Origin: Loktanella sp. Alg231-35
GTDB taxonomy: Bacteria > Pseudomonadota > Alphaproteobacteria > Rhodobacterales > Rhodobacteraceae
Assembly: GCF_900143545.1 (NCBI RefSeq)
Contig: NZ_FREV01000002.1
Coordinates: 619,715 to 683,714, forward strand
Direction of reading: 5' to 3'
Length of the DNA stretch: 64,000 bases
The notes beneath the pieces are model-generated. The model was not told the DNA's origin, did no database searches, and was given only the letters and a program-made list of their open reading frames with translations. Made by a program: the position numbers and the translations under genes. Shown here in pieces: positions 9,308 to 17,661 of the stretch (position 1 is the first letter of the stretch; each line of letters opens with the position of its first letter).

Positions 9308-11347
9308 TTAGCGGCTTTCCAGCACTTCAAGAAAGGCCTCACCAAATCGCTCTGCGTATTTGTCACCGATCAAACGGGTGAGGTTGCCCATATCAGCGGC
9401 ATGAAGCTGGGCCACCTTGGCCAACATGGAGGCAGAACAGCTCATGGGTTTGTCCGCGCCATGCGGGCCGCGGCTAAGGGCCGCTTGGGCTTGCATCAAC
9501 TGGTCATAGACGGCGCCTTCGTCACGCCCTGCCAGTTTGCGGCGCATGGGATGAACCTCTTCAACGGCCCCCGCTATTACTTCGAGGAAATCACGCCCGT
9601 AGTTCTCAAGTTTTTTGGCCCCGACGCCGCCGATATGGGCCATATCATCAAGGTTCATTGGGCGTTTTTCAGCCATCTCAATCAAGGTGCGGTCGTTGAA
9701 GATGATATAGGCCGGCGCATTGGCCTGTTCGGCCAGATAGCGCCGTTTGGCCTTAAGTGCCGACAGCAGTGGCGCGTTTTCTTCGCTGACAAGCATCCGC
9801 ACCTTTGGGCCAGATCCGCGTGCAGCCTTGATTGTGTCGCGCCGCAGCTCGATCTTGGCTTCGCCACGCAGGATCGGGCGGGCATGTTCGGTCATGCGCA
9901 GGGCACCGTGGCGTTCACGGTCAGGGCGCAGCAGGTCATGGCCCATAATTTGCCGGAAAATGGCCTGCCATTGGCGCTTGTCATATTCCTTGCCAACCCC
10001 AAAGGTTGGAAGGCTGTCATGGCCGCGCTGCATGATTTTGTCGGTTGGGTTGCCCATGACAATGTCGATCAGATGACCTGCGCCAAACCATTCGTCGGTC
10101 CGCAAAGCGGCAGAAAGCGCCATGCGCACCGCAGTGGTGCCGTCAAAGACTTCGGCGGGCTTATCACACAGATCGCAGTTGTTGCAGGGCTGTGGTGTTT
10201 CGCCAAAATATTCCAGCAGATTTTGACGCCGACAGCGCAGTGCCTCGGCCAACCCAAGCAGGGCATTCAGCCGCCCATGATCCGCCGCACGGCGTTCGGG
10301 CGGTGCCAGCCCTTCGTCAATCTGCTGGCGGCGGTAACGGATATCATCGGGGCCAAAAAGCGTTAGCGTTTCAGCTGGGGCACCATCGCGGCCCGCACGA
10401 CCGATTTCCTGATAATAGGCCTCAATCGATTTGGGCAGATCAGCGTGGGCGACCCAGCGAATATCGGGTTTGTCGATGCCCATGCCGAAAGCGACAGTCG
10501 CGCAAACGATCAGCCCGTCCTCTTGCTGGAAACGGCGTTCGACGATGCGGCGGTCTTCGGCCTCCATCCCGCCGTGATAATGGCAGGCACTGTGGTCTGC
10601 TTCGCGCAGGGCGTTGGACAGTGTTTCGGTTTTGGCGCGGGTGCCGCAATATACGATCCCTGACTGCCCCTTGCGCGCCGCTGCAAAGTTCAGGATTTGG
10701 TTGCGGGGCCCGTCTTTGACGGCAAAGGCCAGATGGATATTGGGCCGGTCAAAGCCGCGCAGAAATGTGGATGGTTGCGCCCCGTCAAACAGCTTTTGCA
10801 CGATCTCATCGCGCGTCTCTGCATCTGCGGTGGCGGTAAAGGCGGCAAGTGGCACGTTCAGAGTGCGCCGTAGATCGCCCAGACGCAGATAATCAGGGCG
10901 GAAATCATGACCCCACTGGCTGACACAATGCGCCTCATCCACAGCGATCAGGCTCACACCTGCGCGCCGCAGCATATTTATCGTGCCACCCGACGCCAGC
11001 CGTTCAGGTGCCATGTAGAGGAGTTTGAGCGTACCAGCCTCCAACGCCTCCCACACGGCATCGGTTTCTTCCTGTGTATTTCCCGAGGTCAGCGCCCCTG
11101 CCTCAACGCCTGCTTCGCGCAGGCCGCGAACCTGGTCGCGCATGAGGGCAATCAGTGGGGAAATGACAACAGTGACACCGTCACGGACAAGTGCAGGAAG
11201 TTGGAAGCAAAGCGACTTGCCGCCGCCTGTGGGCATGATGGCCAATGTGTTTTGACCCGCCACAACCGCGTCAACGATTTCGCCCTGACCGGGGCGGAAT
11301 TCATCAAAGCCGAATACATCGCTAAGAAGTGCGGTCGTGGACACCAA
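9308..11347 (-). CDS. recQ: ATP-dependent DNA helicase RecQ
   Basis: This 3'-to-5' helicase acts in recombination repair and replication fork rescue. The 679-residue product has the helicase core: FGFDEFRPGQ at the start, Walker A MPTGGGKS (residues about 38-45), DEAHCVSQWGHDFRPDY near 138, and the GIVYCGTRAKTE and ATVAFGMGIDKPDIRWV motifs. The RQC zinc site is present (CRRQNLLEYFGE, then CNNCDLC). A HRDC domain is near residues 530-600 (IIFNDRTLIEMAEKRP). A further HRDC-like stretch follows. The start is either TTG at 11347 or GTG at 11344; neither has a strong ribosome-binding site. Confidence 0.96.
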   Translation of the reverse strand: MVSTTALLSDVFGFDEFRPGQGEIVDAVVAGQNTLAIMPTGGGKSLCFQLPALVRDGVTVVISPLIALMRDQVRGLREAGVEAGALTSGNTQEETDAVWEALEAGTLKLLYMAPERLASGGTINMLRRAGVSLIAVDEAHCVSQWGHDFRPDYLRLGDLRRTLNVPLAAFTATADAETRDEIVQKLFDGAQPSTFLRGFDRPNIHLAFAVKDGPRNQILNFAAARKGQSGIVYCGTRAKTETLSNALREADHSACHYHGGMEAEDRRIVERRFQQEDGLIVCATVAFGMGIDKPDIRWVAHADLPKSIEAYYQEIGRAGRDGAPAETLTLFGPDDIRYRRQQIDEGLAPPERRAADHGRLNALLGLAEALRCRRQNLLEYFGETPQPCNNCDLCDKPAEVFDGTTAVRMALSAALRTDEWFGAGHLIDIVMGNPTDKIMQRGHDSLPTFGVGKEYDKRQWQAIFRQIMGHDLLRPDRERHGALRMTEHARPILRGEAKIELRRDTIKAARGSGPKVRMLVSEENAPLLSALKAKRRYLAEQANAPAYIIFNDRTLIEMAEKRPMNLDDMAHIGGVGAKKLENYGRDFLEVIAGAVEEVHPMRRKLAGRDEGAVYDQLMQAQAALSRGPHGADKPMSCSASMLAKVAQLHAADMGNLTRLIGDKYAERFGEAFLEVLESR

Positions 11348-11440
11348 AATGACCCTGTTGGTTTTTGCTTATGGGCTGCTCTTGAGCCTCACAATCCCAT
11401 GCCAAGAATCGGTTAACAAGAGGTGAGGGCACGGCAAAAC

Positions 11441-11472
11441 GAAAAAGAGCCGCAGCTGGGTACAGCTGCGGC
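11441..11472 (-). terminator. Rho-independent terminator after the first duplicate gene
   Basis: A perfect 10-bp stem (GCCGCAGCTG with CAGCTGCGGC) closes on a four-base loop; read on the minus strand it is followed by TCTTTTTCGTTTT. It lies 32 bases after the stop of the gene ending at 11504. Confidence 0.85.
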
Positions 11473-11503
11473 CCGAGTGGACAGGGGGGAGCGTGTCCGG
11501 GGA

Positions 11504-11836
11504 TTAGCGGTCGACGTCGTAGTCGCGCTCAGCGACGGTTTCGCCGCCAACTTTCAACAGGGCGATCACGTCGGACGATGGGCGGATGCCTACATTGACA
11601 CGCACGTCAGCGTTTGCACCTGCGTTGACCATTTCAGTGCCCAGCAATTTGCCGATTTCACCTGTAGAGAAGTCGTAGATTTCAACAGTGCCGGCGCCTT
11701 CAGCAGTCACCAGACCCAGGTCCAGTGTAGAAGAGCTATCCAGACGCTCGTTGAATTCGAAGTAGCTGTCGGCGGAAGCGACGGAAGCAGTTGCGGCGAT
11801 TGTTGCAGCGACGAGTGCGATTGATTTGATAGACAT
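11504..11836 (-). CDS. Small secreted protein, tandem copy A
   Basis: The 110-residue product starts at the ATG at 11836 with AAAGGAAA upstream. It has a signal peptide (MSIKSIALVAATIAATASVASA, cut near residue 22). The mature part of about 88 residues begins DSYFEFNERLDSSSTLDLGLV, contains the VRVNVGIRPSSDVIALLKVGG segment, and ends in VAERDYDVDR. I do not recognise a named family. It is almost identical to the next gene upstream (11939-12271); only two residues differ (Val10 for Ile10 and Val108 for Ile108). The mature protein is acidic and small and lacks cysteine, which suggests a soluble periplasmic or surface component. It has its own terminator. Confidence 0.85.
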   Translation of the reverse strand: MSIKSIALVAATIAATASVASADSYFEFNERLDSSSTLDLGLVTAEGAGTVEIYDFSTGEIGKLLGTEMVNAGANADVRVNVGIRPSSDVIALLKVGGETVAERDYDVDR

Positions 11837-11938
11837 GATATATTTCCTTTTGGTGTTGTTTACATGGCGTGACGCCGTGAGCAGGGAGGGAGTAGGTAGG
11901 GTGGCGGCAACCATCTACTGGCCGCCGCCAAGATGCAT

Positions 11939-12271
11939 TTAGCGGTCGATGTCGTAGTCGCGCTCAGCGACGGTTTCGCCGCCAACTTTCAACAGGGCGA
12001 TCACGTCGGACGATGGGCGGATGCCTACATTGACACGCACGTCAGCGTTTGCACCTGCGTTGACCATTTCAGTGCCGAGCAGTTTGCCGATTTCACCTGT
12101 AGAGAAGTCGTAGATTTCAACTGTACCGGCGCCTTCTGCAGTCACCAGGCCCAGGTCCAGTGTAGAAGAGCTATCCAGACGCTCGTTGAATTCGAAGTAG
12201 CTGTCAGCGGAAGCAACGGAAGCAGTTGCGGCGATTGTTGCAGCGATAAGTGCGATTGATTTGATAGACAT
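11939..12271 (-). CDS. Small secreted protein, tandem copy B
   Basis: This 110-residue product is the near-identical twin of the gene at 11504-11836. The start at 12271 follows AAAAGGAACG. By eye I count about eleven base differences in 333, almost all silent. The ribosome-binding regions resemble each other, but the sequence between the two genes (11837-11938) and that upstream of copy B (12272 on) do not look alike. The duplicated unit therefore seems limited to the coding region. Function is unknown. A weak hairpin (GGCGGC with GCCGCC near 11904-11930) lies just after its stop. Confidence 0.85.
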   Translation of the reverse strand: MSIKSIALIAATIAATASVASADSYFEFNERLDSSSTLDLGLVTAEGAGTVEIYDFSTGEIGKLLGTEMVNAGANADVRVNVGIRPSSDVIALLKVGGETVAERDYDIDR

Positions 12272-12399
12272 GTTTTCGTTCCTTTTAAGTTTGTTATCTG
12301 CGGCGGGAGAACCGCGTTTGATTTGGTGTGCAGCGGTCTGTGCTGCGTTTCGATGAGTTGAAGATTGTGCTTTTGGGGCCGTTCGAAAAGGGAGGCGGC

Positions 12400-12427
12400 G
12401 ATCACGAAAATGGTGATCAATGTGATC
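12400..12427. promoter_or_regulatory. Candidate operator: three GTGATC half-sites
   Basis: GATCAC at 12400-12405 faces GTGATC at 12413-12418, and a second direct GTGATC follows at 12422-12427. Such inverted plus direct half-sites resemble a binding site for a dimeric regulator about 130 bases upstream of copy B. The regulator is unknown. Confidence 0.3.
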
Positions 12428-12484
12428 GCACTTGGTTCTTGACATGAGGATTTGAATGCCATTGGGGTACATCTGCGCGCTCAT

Positions 12485-12510
12485 GCACAGAAACCCATCC
12501 GGGTCTGTGC
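12485..12510. repeat. Bulged hairpin in the intergenic region
   Basis: GCACAGA and TCTGTGC pair, with an inner CCC/GGG and an ATCC loop; two bases bulge. No T run follows on either strand, so it is not a standard terminator. Confidence 0.35.
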
Positions 12511-12753
12511 GGCGGCGGACCGAATGCCCTGTCAAACTGGATCAGTACTTTTTCAACCGTTCACAGATTTCAGTCTGGCGCAAATCCGTGAGCGTGCATT
12601 ATTTCTGTATTCTCGCGCCACCGTGACGGATGTGACATGCGATGGATGTGGCAGAGCGTTATTCTGACCCGCTAAAGGCCGTCGCCGGGCGGTTTCTGAG
12701 TCGTTGCAATGCCGGTTCCCACCTCGTAACTCTATACGCTCAGGAGGATTTGC

Positions 12754-13398
12754 ATGGGCGAAGTCATATTGGTGCGGCACGGGCAGGCGAATTCCGGTGC
12801 GACAGATGAAGAAAGCTATGACCGTCTGTCCGATCTTGGTCATCAACAGGCCGCATGGCTGGGTGACTACCTCAGAGATCGCGAAGCCCCCTTTGACAAG
12901 GTGATCTCGGGCAGCCTGCGCCGCCACCGCGAGACCGCCGCCGGCATCGGATATGCCACGCCAGAGATTGATGAGCGCCTCAACGAGATGGACTACTTCA
13001 ATCTGGGTCAGGCGCTAGAGGATGTGCACGGCGTGCCGTTCCCCGGACCTGAGGAATTTGCCGGGCATGTCCCTCTGGTGATGCGCGCCTGGCATAACGC
13101 CGAGATCAAGGGCGTTGAGACCTTCGCCTCATTCGAGGATCGCGTCACATCCGTCCTGCAAGAAGCCGCAAAGCCCGGCACCCGCGTATTATGCGTGACC
13201 TCGGGCGGAGTGATCGGGATGATCATCCGGCATTTGCTGAACCTTGATCCAACCCGTATGGCGCATGTGCTGTTGCCGATCATGAATAGTTCAGTCCATC
13301 GGGTGCATGTCATTCCCCAAGGACCAATCCTTGCCAGCTTCAACGCCATTCCGCATCTGGATCACGATGATCGTGCCCATGCCATGACCCATTACTGA
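12754..13398 (+). CDS. Histidine phosphatase family protein (phosphoglycerate mutase-like)
   Basis: The 214-residue product has the family signature LVRHGQANSG at residues 6-15, where His9 is the phospho-accepting residue. The second arginine motif SGSLRRHRETA lies near residue 51. In the typical fold a second catalytic His sits in a ...HGG... motif; here the matching segment reads VTSGGVIGM (about residue 148), with Ser in that place. This may lower or change the activity. The start is firm: AGGAGG sits seven bases before the ATG. It leads a tight operon with a GST (12-base gap), a saccharopine dehydrogenase-like protein and a hydroquinone reductase. The substrate is unknown. Confidence 0.9.
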   Translation: MGEVILVRHGQANSGATDEESYDRLSDLGHQQAAWLGDYLRDREAPFDKVISGSLRRHRETAAGIGYATPEIDERLNEMDYFNLGQALEDVHGVPFPGPEEFAGHVPLVMRAWHNAEIKGVETFASFEDRVTSVLQEAAKPGTRVLCVTSGGVIGMIIRHLLNLDPTRMAHVLLPIMNSSVHRVHVIPQGPILASFNAIPHLDHDDRAHAMTHY

Positions 13399-13410
13399 AA
13401 GGTCCGCCTC

Positions 13411-14013
13411 ATGCTGACGCTCCACTATGCCCCCAGAACGATATCAGTCGCCGTGGCCATTGCGCTGGAAGAACTGGACACCCCCTATGAGGCGGTCCGC
13501 GTGGATTTTGCCAGTGCCGAGCAAACCAAAGAAGCTTACCGCAAGGTCAATCCCAAGGGACGCGTGCCCGCGCTGGTCACGCCTGAGGGTATATTGACCG
13601 AAACCCCGGCCATTCTGGAATACGCGGCGTCTTCCCTTGTCCCCGATGATGCTTTTGCCGCCGCGAAGATGCGCGAATTGATCTCTTATCTGAATGCGAC
13701 GATGCACCCCCATCATGCGCACGGTATCCGGGGTGAGCGTTGGGCGGATGACGAAAGCTCTTTTGCCGACATGAAACGTAAAGTCCCAGAGCGGATGGGC
13801 GATTGCGCGGCACATCTGGAAGAAACGCTGCCAAGCCTACCGTATGAGATCGGGACAATGCAGGTTCTGTCTGACGCCTATCTTTATGTAGTGCTCAGCT
13901 GGCTGCCGGGGGATGGGGTGGACATCACAAACTACCCACGGCTTGCCGCCTTTCAGGACAAGATGAATGAACGCGCCTCGGTGCAGGCCGTTATTGCTAA
14001 GGACATGTTGTGA
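13411..14013 (+). CDS. Glutathione S-transferase family protein
   Basis: The 200-residue product has a thioredoxin-like N-terminal domain (LTLHYAPRTISVAVAIALEEL), the conserved cis-Pro region NPKGRVPAL (about 49-57) and the glutathione-contact motif TETPAILEY (about 65-73). An all-helical C-terminal domain follows. GSTs conjugate or exchange glutathione with electrophiles; the exact reaction cannot be read. The stop codon overlaps the start of the next gene (TGATG), so translation is coupled. A second glutathione-dependent enzyme lies two genes downstream. Confidence 0.9.
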   Translation: MLTLHYAPRTISVAVAIALEELDTPYEAVRVDFASAEQTKEAYRKVNPKGRVPALVTPEGILTETPAILEYAASSLVPDDAFAAAKMRELISYLNATMHPHHAHGIRGERWADDESSFADMKRKVPERMGDCAAHLEETLPSLPYEIGTMQVLSDAYLYVVLSWLPGDGVDITNYPRLAAFQDKMNERASVQAVIAKDML

Positions 14014-15062
14014 TGCCGCATCTTTGGGTGCGGTCAGAACAGCGGGCGAATGAGGAACGGGTCGGGCTGACACCACAAGGTGCGGCCAAATTGCGGGCCG
14101 CCGGATTTGACGTCACGGTTGAGCAAAGCACACAGCGTAGCCTGCCCATCGCAGACTACGCGGCGCAGGGTTGTACCATCGCAACAGAGTTCTCATGGAT
14201 CGATGCACCAGATGATGAGATCATCTTTGGTCTGAAGGAACTGCCCGACGACGGCACGCCGCTGCGCCACCGCCACATCATGTTCGGACACGCCTACAAG
14301 GGACAACCGGCAGGGCAGGACCTGCTGCAACGGTTCAAGGCCGGTGGCGGCACATTGCTTGATCTGGAGTATCTGACGGATGCCGATGGGCGTCGCGTGG
14401 CCGCCTTTGGGTATTGGGCAGGCTATGCTGGGGCGGCCGTGTCTTTGATGTGCTGGTTGGCCCAGCAGAACGGAAACGTGGCCGGGCCAGTCACGACCTA
14501 CAAAAGTGCAAACCATTTGCTGATGGCTCTGCAGCAGGATCTGATGGCGCTGGGCACCGAGCGGCCTACGGCATTGATTATCGGGGCGCTGGGGCGTGTT
14601 GGCAGCGGCGCCGCCGATCTGTGTGCGGCGATGGGCGTGGCGACAACCCGTTGGGACATGGCCGAAACCGCCTCTGGCGGCCCATTCCCAGAGGTGCTGG
14701 CGCATGACATCTTCCTTAACTGCATTCTGGCGCGCCCCGGCACGCCGGTCTTTGTGCCAGCCAGCGCCAAGGTGGCCGTGCGCAAACTGTCGGTCATAGG
14801 CGACATTGCCTGCGACCCTGACAGCGACTTTTCACCCATCAAGGTCTATGACCGCACCACAACCTGGGATGCCCCGGCCTTGCGGGTCCATGACCAACCG
14901 CCGCTGGACGTCACGGCGATTGATAATCTGCCGTCGATGTTGCCCGCAGAAAGCAGTGAAGATTTCGCCGAACAGCTTTTGCCCCACCTCCTTGCGTTGG
15001 AGACAGACGCAGATGGCGTCTGGGGCCGCGCGCGAGACTGGTTCACAAGGGCAACGACCTGA
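14013..15062 (+). CDS. Saccharopine dehydrogenase-like protein (lysine-forming, NAD-dependent type)
   Basis: The 349-residue product resembles the fungal-type saccharopine dehydrogenase that makes lysine in the aminoadipate pathway. Motifs: SEQRANEERVGLTPQGAAKLRAAGFDV near the start, the FGLKELP and FGHAYKGQPAG segments (about 70-97), then a Rossmann loop LIIGALGRVGSGAADLCAAMG (about 189-209). The start overlaps the GST stop as TGATG; a GTG one codon earlier at 14010 is also possible. The stop overlaps the next start in the same way. Alphaproteobacteria make lysine by the diaminopimelate route, so a role in degradation of lysine or in another amino-acid reductive step is possible. The physiological role is uncertain. 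Confidence 0.85.
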   Translation: MPHLWVRSEQRANEERVGLTPQGAAKLRAAGFDVTVEQSTQRSLPIADYAAQGCTIATEFSWIDAPDDEIIFGLKELPDDGTPLRHRHIMFGHAYKGQPAGQDLLQRFKAGGGTLLDLEYLTDADGRRVAAFGYWAGYAGAAVSLMCWLAQQNGNVAGPVTTYKSANHLLMALQQDLMALGTERPTALIIGALGRVGSGAADLCAAMGVATTRWDMAETASGGPFPEVLAHDIFLNCILARPGTPVFVPASAKVAVRKLSVIGDIACDPDSDFSPIKVYDRTTTWDAPALRVHDQPPLDVTAIDNLPSMLPAESSEDFAEQLLPHLLALETDADGVWGRARDWFTRATT

Positions 15063-15979
15063 TGGGGTATATGGTCGAAGGTGTGTATCACGAGGGGGAC
15101 GACGTCACCCAAACCCTGCCCAGCGGCGCGTGGGAACGTAGCCGAAGTACGGTACGCAACTGGATCGGCGATGCGACTTTCCCGGCAGAGGCCGGGCGCT
15201 ATCACCTGTTTGTAGCATGGAACTGTCCTTGGGCACATCGCACCTTGCTGACCCGTGCCATCAAAGGGCTGGACGCAATCACAGTATCCTACGCCAAGCC
15301 CAACCGAGACGCACAGGGCTGGATCTTTGATGCAGAGGGTGAATTTGCGGACCCGCTGCTGGGTGTGCGTGCCGTGCATGAGGTCTATAGCGCGGATCAG
15401 ATGCGCTATACCGGGCGGCTAACTGTGCCGGTGCTTTGGGACAAGGTGCAGGGGCGTATGGTCAGCAACGAAAGTGCTGACATCGTGCGGATGTTGAACG
15501 CCAGTTTTGACGGGGCTGACCTGTACCCTGACGGATTGGCAGACGAGATCAATCAATGGAACGACTTGATCTATGACACGGTCAACAATGGGGTCTACAG
15601 GGCCGGGTTTGCCTCGACGCAGGCAGCATATGAAAAGGCGGCGCATCAGGTTTTTGAGACGTTGGACCGGATCGATGCACATCTGGCGGATCATCCGTGG
15701 CTTTGTGGCAACCAATTCACCGAGGCTGATCTGCGGCTCTTTCCGACGCTGGCGCGATTTGACGTGGCCTATCATTACGCCTTTCGGTGCAATCTGAAGA
15801 AGCTATCGGATTATGTGAATCTTTGGCCTTATGCCAAACGCATCTACGCTATGCCCGGTGTTTCTGAAACGGTGCGGTTCGACATCTACAAACAGGGCTA
15901 TTTCAGTGCGAGCGAAAAGCGTAATCCACTGGGCATTGTCCCAATTGGGCCAATGGTTGATTGGGGCACCGGGGCTTGA
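15062..15979 (+). CDS. Glutathionyl-hydroquinone reductase (YqjG/ECM4-type Omega/Xi GST)
   Basis: The 305-residue product has the class signature WNCPWAHRTLL with the catalytic Cys55, a N-terminal extension typical of the Xi class, the DPLLGVRAVHEVY region, TVPVLWDK (about 120-127) and the ESADIVRML motif. A helical C-terminal domain with the NQFTEADLRLFPTL segment follows. The enzyme removes glutathione from glutathionyl-hydroquinones. Its start overlaps the stop of the saccharopine dehydrogenase-like gene (TGATG), so all four genes of this operon are likely made together. It ends two bases before the end of a convergent small gene, with no obvious terminator. Confidence 0.93.
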   Translation: MGYMVEGVYHEGDDVTQTLPSGAWERSRSTVRNWIGDATFPAEAGRYHLFVAWNCPWAHRTLLTRAIKGLDAITVSYAKPNRDAQGWIFDAEGEFADPLLGVRAVHEVYSADQMRYTGRLTVPVLWDKVQGRMVSNESADIVRMLNASFDGADLYPDGLADEINQWNDLIYDTVNNGVYRAGFASTQAAYEKAAHQVFETLDRIDAHLADHPWLCGNQFTEADLRLFPTLARFDVAYHYAFRCNLKKLSDYVNLWPYAKRIYAMPGVSETVRFDIYKQGYFSASEKRNPLGIVPIGPMVDWGTGA

Positions 15980-15981
15980 CC

Positions 15982-16308
15982 TTAGGCCGGACGATACAAA
16001 TCGTCTTCCGCCGCCATTGCACTAGTGCCTAGCGCTTCCATTCCGGCCTCTAGATGATCCGACAAATGCGGCGATCCCTTAAGGTACTCTGTCGTCGGTG
16101 TTGTCGCCTCGCGCACGGCCGTTTGCAGCGCTTCGGCAAGGTCTTCTGGCTCGAAACTGCCGCGACCGATCCAAAAGACGGCGACAAGGCCTGCCTTTTC
16201 ATCATCGGTCAACTGATCAACAAAGCCGTTGAATTCATTCTCGGCCCTGTCCAGCTCGCGGGCCAGAATGATCACCTCTGCGATCTTGTCGGCGGAAATA
16301 GGTAGCAT
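15982..16308 (-). CDS. DUF3775 domain-containing protein
   Basis: The 108-residue product is read from the ATG at 16308, with GGAGGA nine bases upstream; a longer frame to 16371 has no ribosome-binding site. It is acidic and mostly helical. The family pattern is seen in SADKIAEVIILARELDRAE (about 5-23), LTDDEKAGLVAVFWIGRGSFEPEDLAEAL (about 33-61), and LKGSPHLSDHLEAGMEALG near residue 80. The function of DUF3775 is unknown to me. It faces the hydroquinone reductase gene tail to tail with a two-base gap. Confidence 0.8.
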   Translation of the reverse strand: MLPISADKIAEVIILARELDRAENEFNGFVDQLTDDEKAGLVAVFWIGRGSFEPEDLAEALQTAVREATTPTTEYLKGSPHLSDHLEAGMEALGTSAMAAEDDLYRPA

Positions 16309-16392
16309 CGTACATCCTCCTGTTGCCTGAACATGGCGCAGGATAGCACAGCCAGCCTTGATCTGGCGCAAGGCAGAGACGGTTTGTCGCGA

Positions 16393-16569
16393 TCACTTTT
16401 TGTCGCGCGCCGCTTTCTCTTCTTTGGTCAGTTTGTTGTTCCACTGATTATTGCTCAGCCCTAGTTCTGCCGGAGGCGGCTTGGTTTTGCCAACGCTGAC
16501 TTTGCCACCCTTGTTCAGGAATTCCTGAATAAGGGCATCATCGGTTGTAGGTTTGGGGACATGCTTCAT
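16393..16569 (-). CDS. Small basic conserved protein, unknown function
   Basis: The 58-residue product starts at MKHVPKPTTDDALIQEFLN and is Lys-rich, with KVSVGKTKPPPAELGLSNN in the middle and an EEKAARDKK tail. It has no signal peptide or membrane segment. I do not recognise a named family, though the composition suggests a cytoplasmic nucleic-acid-associated protein. A longer frame to 16608 is possible, but it begins with a sequence unlike a protein N-terminus. The gene lies upstream of the DUF3775 gene on the same strand, with an 84-base gap. Confidence 0.55.
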   Translation of the reverse strand: MKHVPKPTTDDALIQEFLNKGGKVSVGKTKPPPAELGLSNNQWNNKLTKEEKAARDKK

Positions 16570-16792
16570 ACCGCCAACGGTAGCCGAGGGCGGCCAATGC
16601 AGCAACAACTGCCTGCTGCCCCAAGTTCGGACACAGTGTTAGCATTCTTTCAATTTGGGGATTGGCGAGAAGGTTCATGTTGCATTAAGAACATCTTAAC
16701 GGTGGGTGTTTGTTGGGCGCCGTGGAAGCTGATTCTAATGCCAATGATTGGCTTAGGGTCTAAATGTTTGGTTACAAAGTTACGGGTTAACT

Positions 16793-17599
16793 ATGAAAAA
16801 ACACATTCTACTTATGCTCATGGGGCTTGCCGCATGTTCAAGCACCGACGATTCCATCGAAACTGTCACGGTCAGCAGCGAAACTGTTGCGGTAGGCGAT
16901 GTGCCTGTTGATGTGCGGTTTGATGCTGGAACGGATAGCGTCATTTACTCCATTGGCGGTTCGACCATTGCCACGCTATCGCGCGATGCCACGCTAGATC
17001 GCGGTTCATTTGACGGATTCCAGGACGATCCTAGTGACGACTACGCGTTTCGATCAGTCTCCGCCTCGGGAGACTCGGCCATTACGGTTGGCGCGGCAGA
17101 TGGTTCGCCCACTATTCTGAGCGCTACTTACGAACGCATCAACGACACCGCCATCCCGGTTTCGGGCGCAACTACCTTCACCGGCGATTATCTGGGCCTC
17201 ATTACTGAAACAGGCCAAACCGAATTGCTTTCGGTTGTGACTGGCGACATGAGCCTTACAGCGAACTTTGGTACATCAATGGTGTCCGGCTCAATTTCCA
17301 ATCGCGTGGTTGGCATAATCGCGACCGGCGCGCCAAATGGTGACGCGGCGACGGACCTAGCGCTTGAAGCGACCGGTCTTGACGCATTGGGTGGCTTTTC
17401 GGGAGATGCCTCTGGCAGTGCGATCACGGCCGGCTCTGGGTCGCTCTACACAATCACATCAGGGCGCTACACCGGACTTATCAGCGGTGCGACCGCAGAC
17501 GAAACTGTCGGTGGTGTCGTGATTGACTATACGCGATCCATGGGATCGACCGGACCAACTGGTTTGGTGGAAACCGGCGGATTTATCGCTACGGAGTAA
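16793..17599 (+). CDS. Secreted lipoprotein with TbpB-like beta-barrel-type sequence
   Basis: The 268-residue product has a lipoprotein signal (MKKHILLMLMGLAACSS; lipobox LAAC with Cys15). The mature part is very rich in Gly, Ser, Thr and Asp. It shows the Y-x-G-x-(L/I) strands of transferrin-binding-like lipoprotein barrels: FTGDYLGLITET near residue 126 and GRYTGLISGATADETVGGVVID near 222. It therefore looks like an acyl-anchored small barrel of the outer membrane; a binding partner cannot be read. A similar design is found in the lipoprotein at 50232-50990. The ribosome-binding site is weak. A strong terminator follows at 17624. Confidence 0.75.
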   Translation: MKKHILLMLMGLAACSSTDDSIETVTVSSETVAVGDVPVDVRFDAGTDSVIYSIGGSTIATLSRDATLDRGSFDGFQDDPSDDYAFRSVSASGDSAITVGAADGSPTILSATYERINDTAIPVSGATTFTGDYLGLITETGQTELLSVVTGDMSLTANFGTSMVSGSISNRVVGIIATGAPNGDAATDLALEATGLDALGGFSGDASGSAITAGSGSLYTITSGRYTGLISGATADETVGGVVIDYTRSMGSTGPTGLVETGGFIATE

Positions 17600-17623
17600 C
17601 AATAAGCCATTTGGCTGTTGCAG

Positions 17624-17647
17624 AGGGCAGGACTTCGGTTCTGCCCT
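17624..17647. terminator. Bidirectional terminator with a UUCG tetraloop
   Basis: AGGGCAG pairs with CTGCCCT and the stem continues through GA/TT to a C(TTCG)G loop, ten pairs in all. TTT follows on the plus strand. It lies between the convergent ends of the lipoprotein gene and the SDR gene. Confidence 0.8.
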
Positions 17648-17661
17648 TTCACGTTTGTGAC

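Larger units (their letters stand above)
12272..12753. other. Intergenic region between copy B and the phosphatase operon
   Basis: No credible gene lies in these 482 bases. It holds the promoters of copy B (minus) and of the phosphatase operon (plus), which I could not fix. Two structures stand out: repeated GTGATC/GATCAC hexamers at 12400-12427 and a bulged 10-bp hairpin at 12485-12510. Confidence 0.55.

Noticed and set aside
9290..10366. 358-codon plus-strand frame
   Set aside because: Antisense to recQ; it arises from the base composition of that gene.
16608..16792. Possible small gene upstream of the TbpB-like lipoprotein
   Set aside because: The frame at 16561-16911 overlaps the lipoprotein start and has no own signals.
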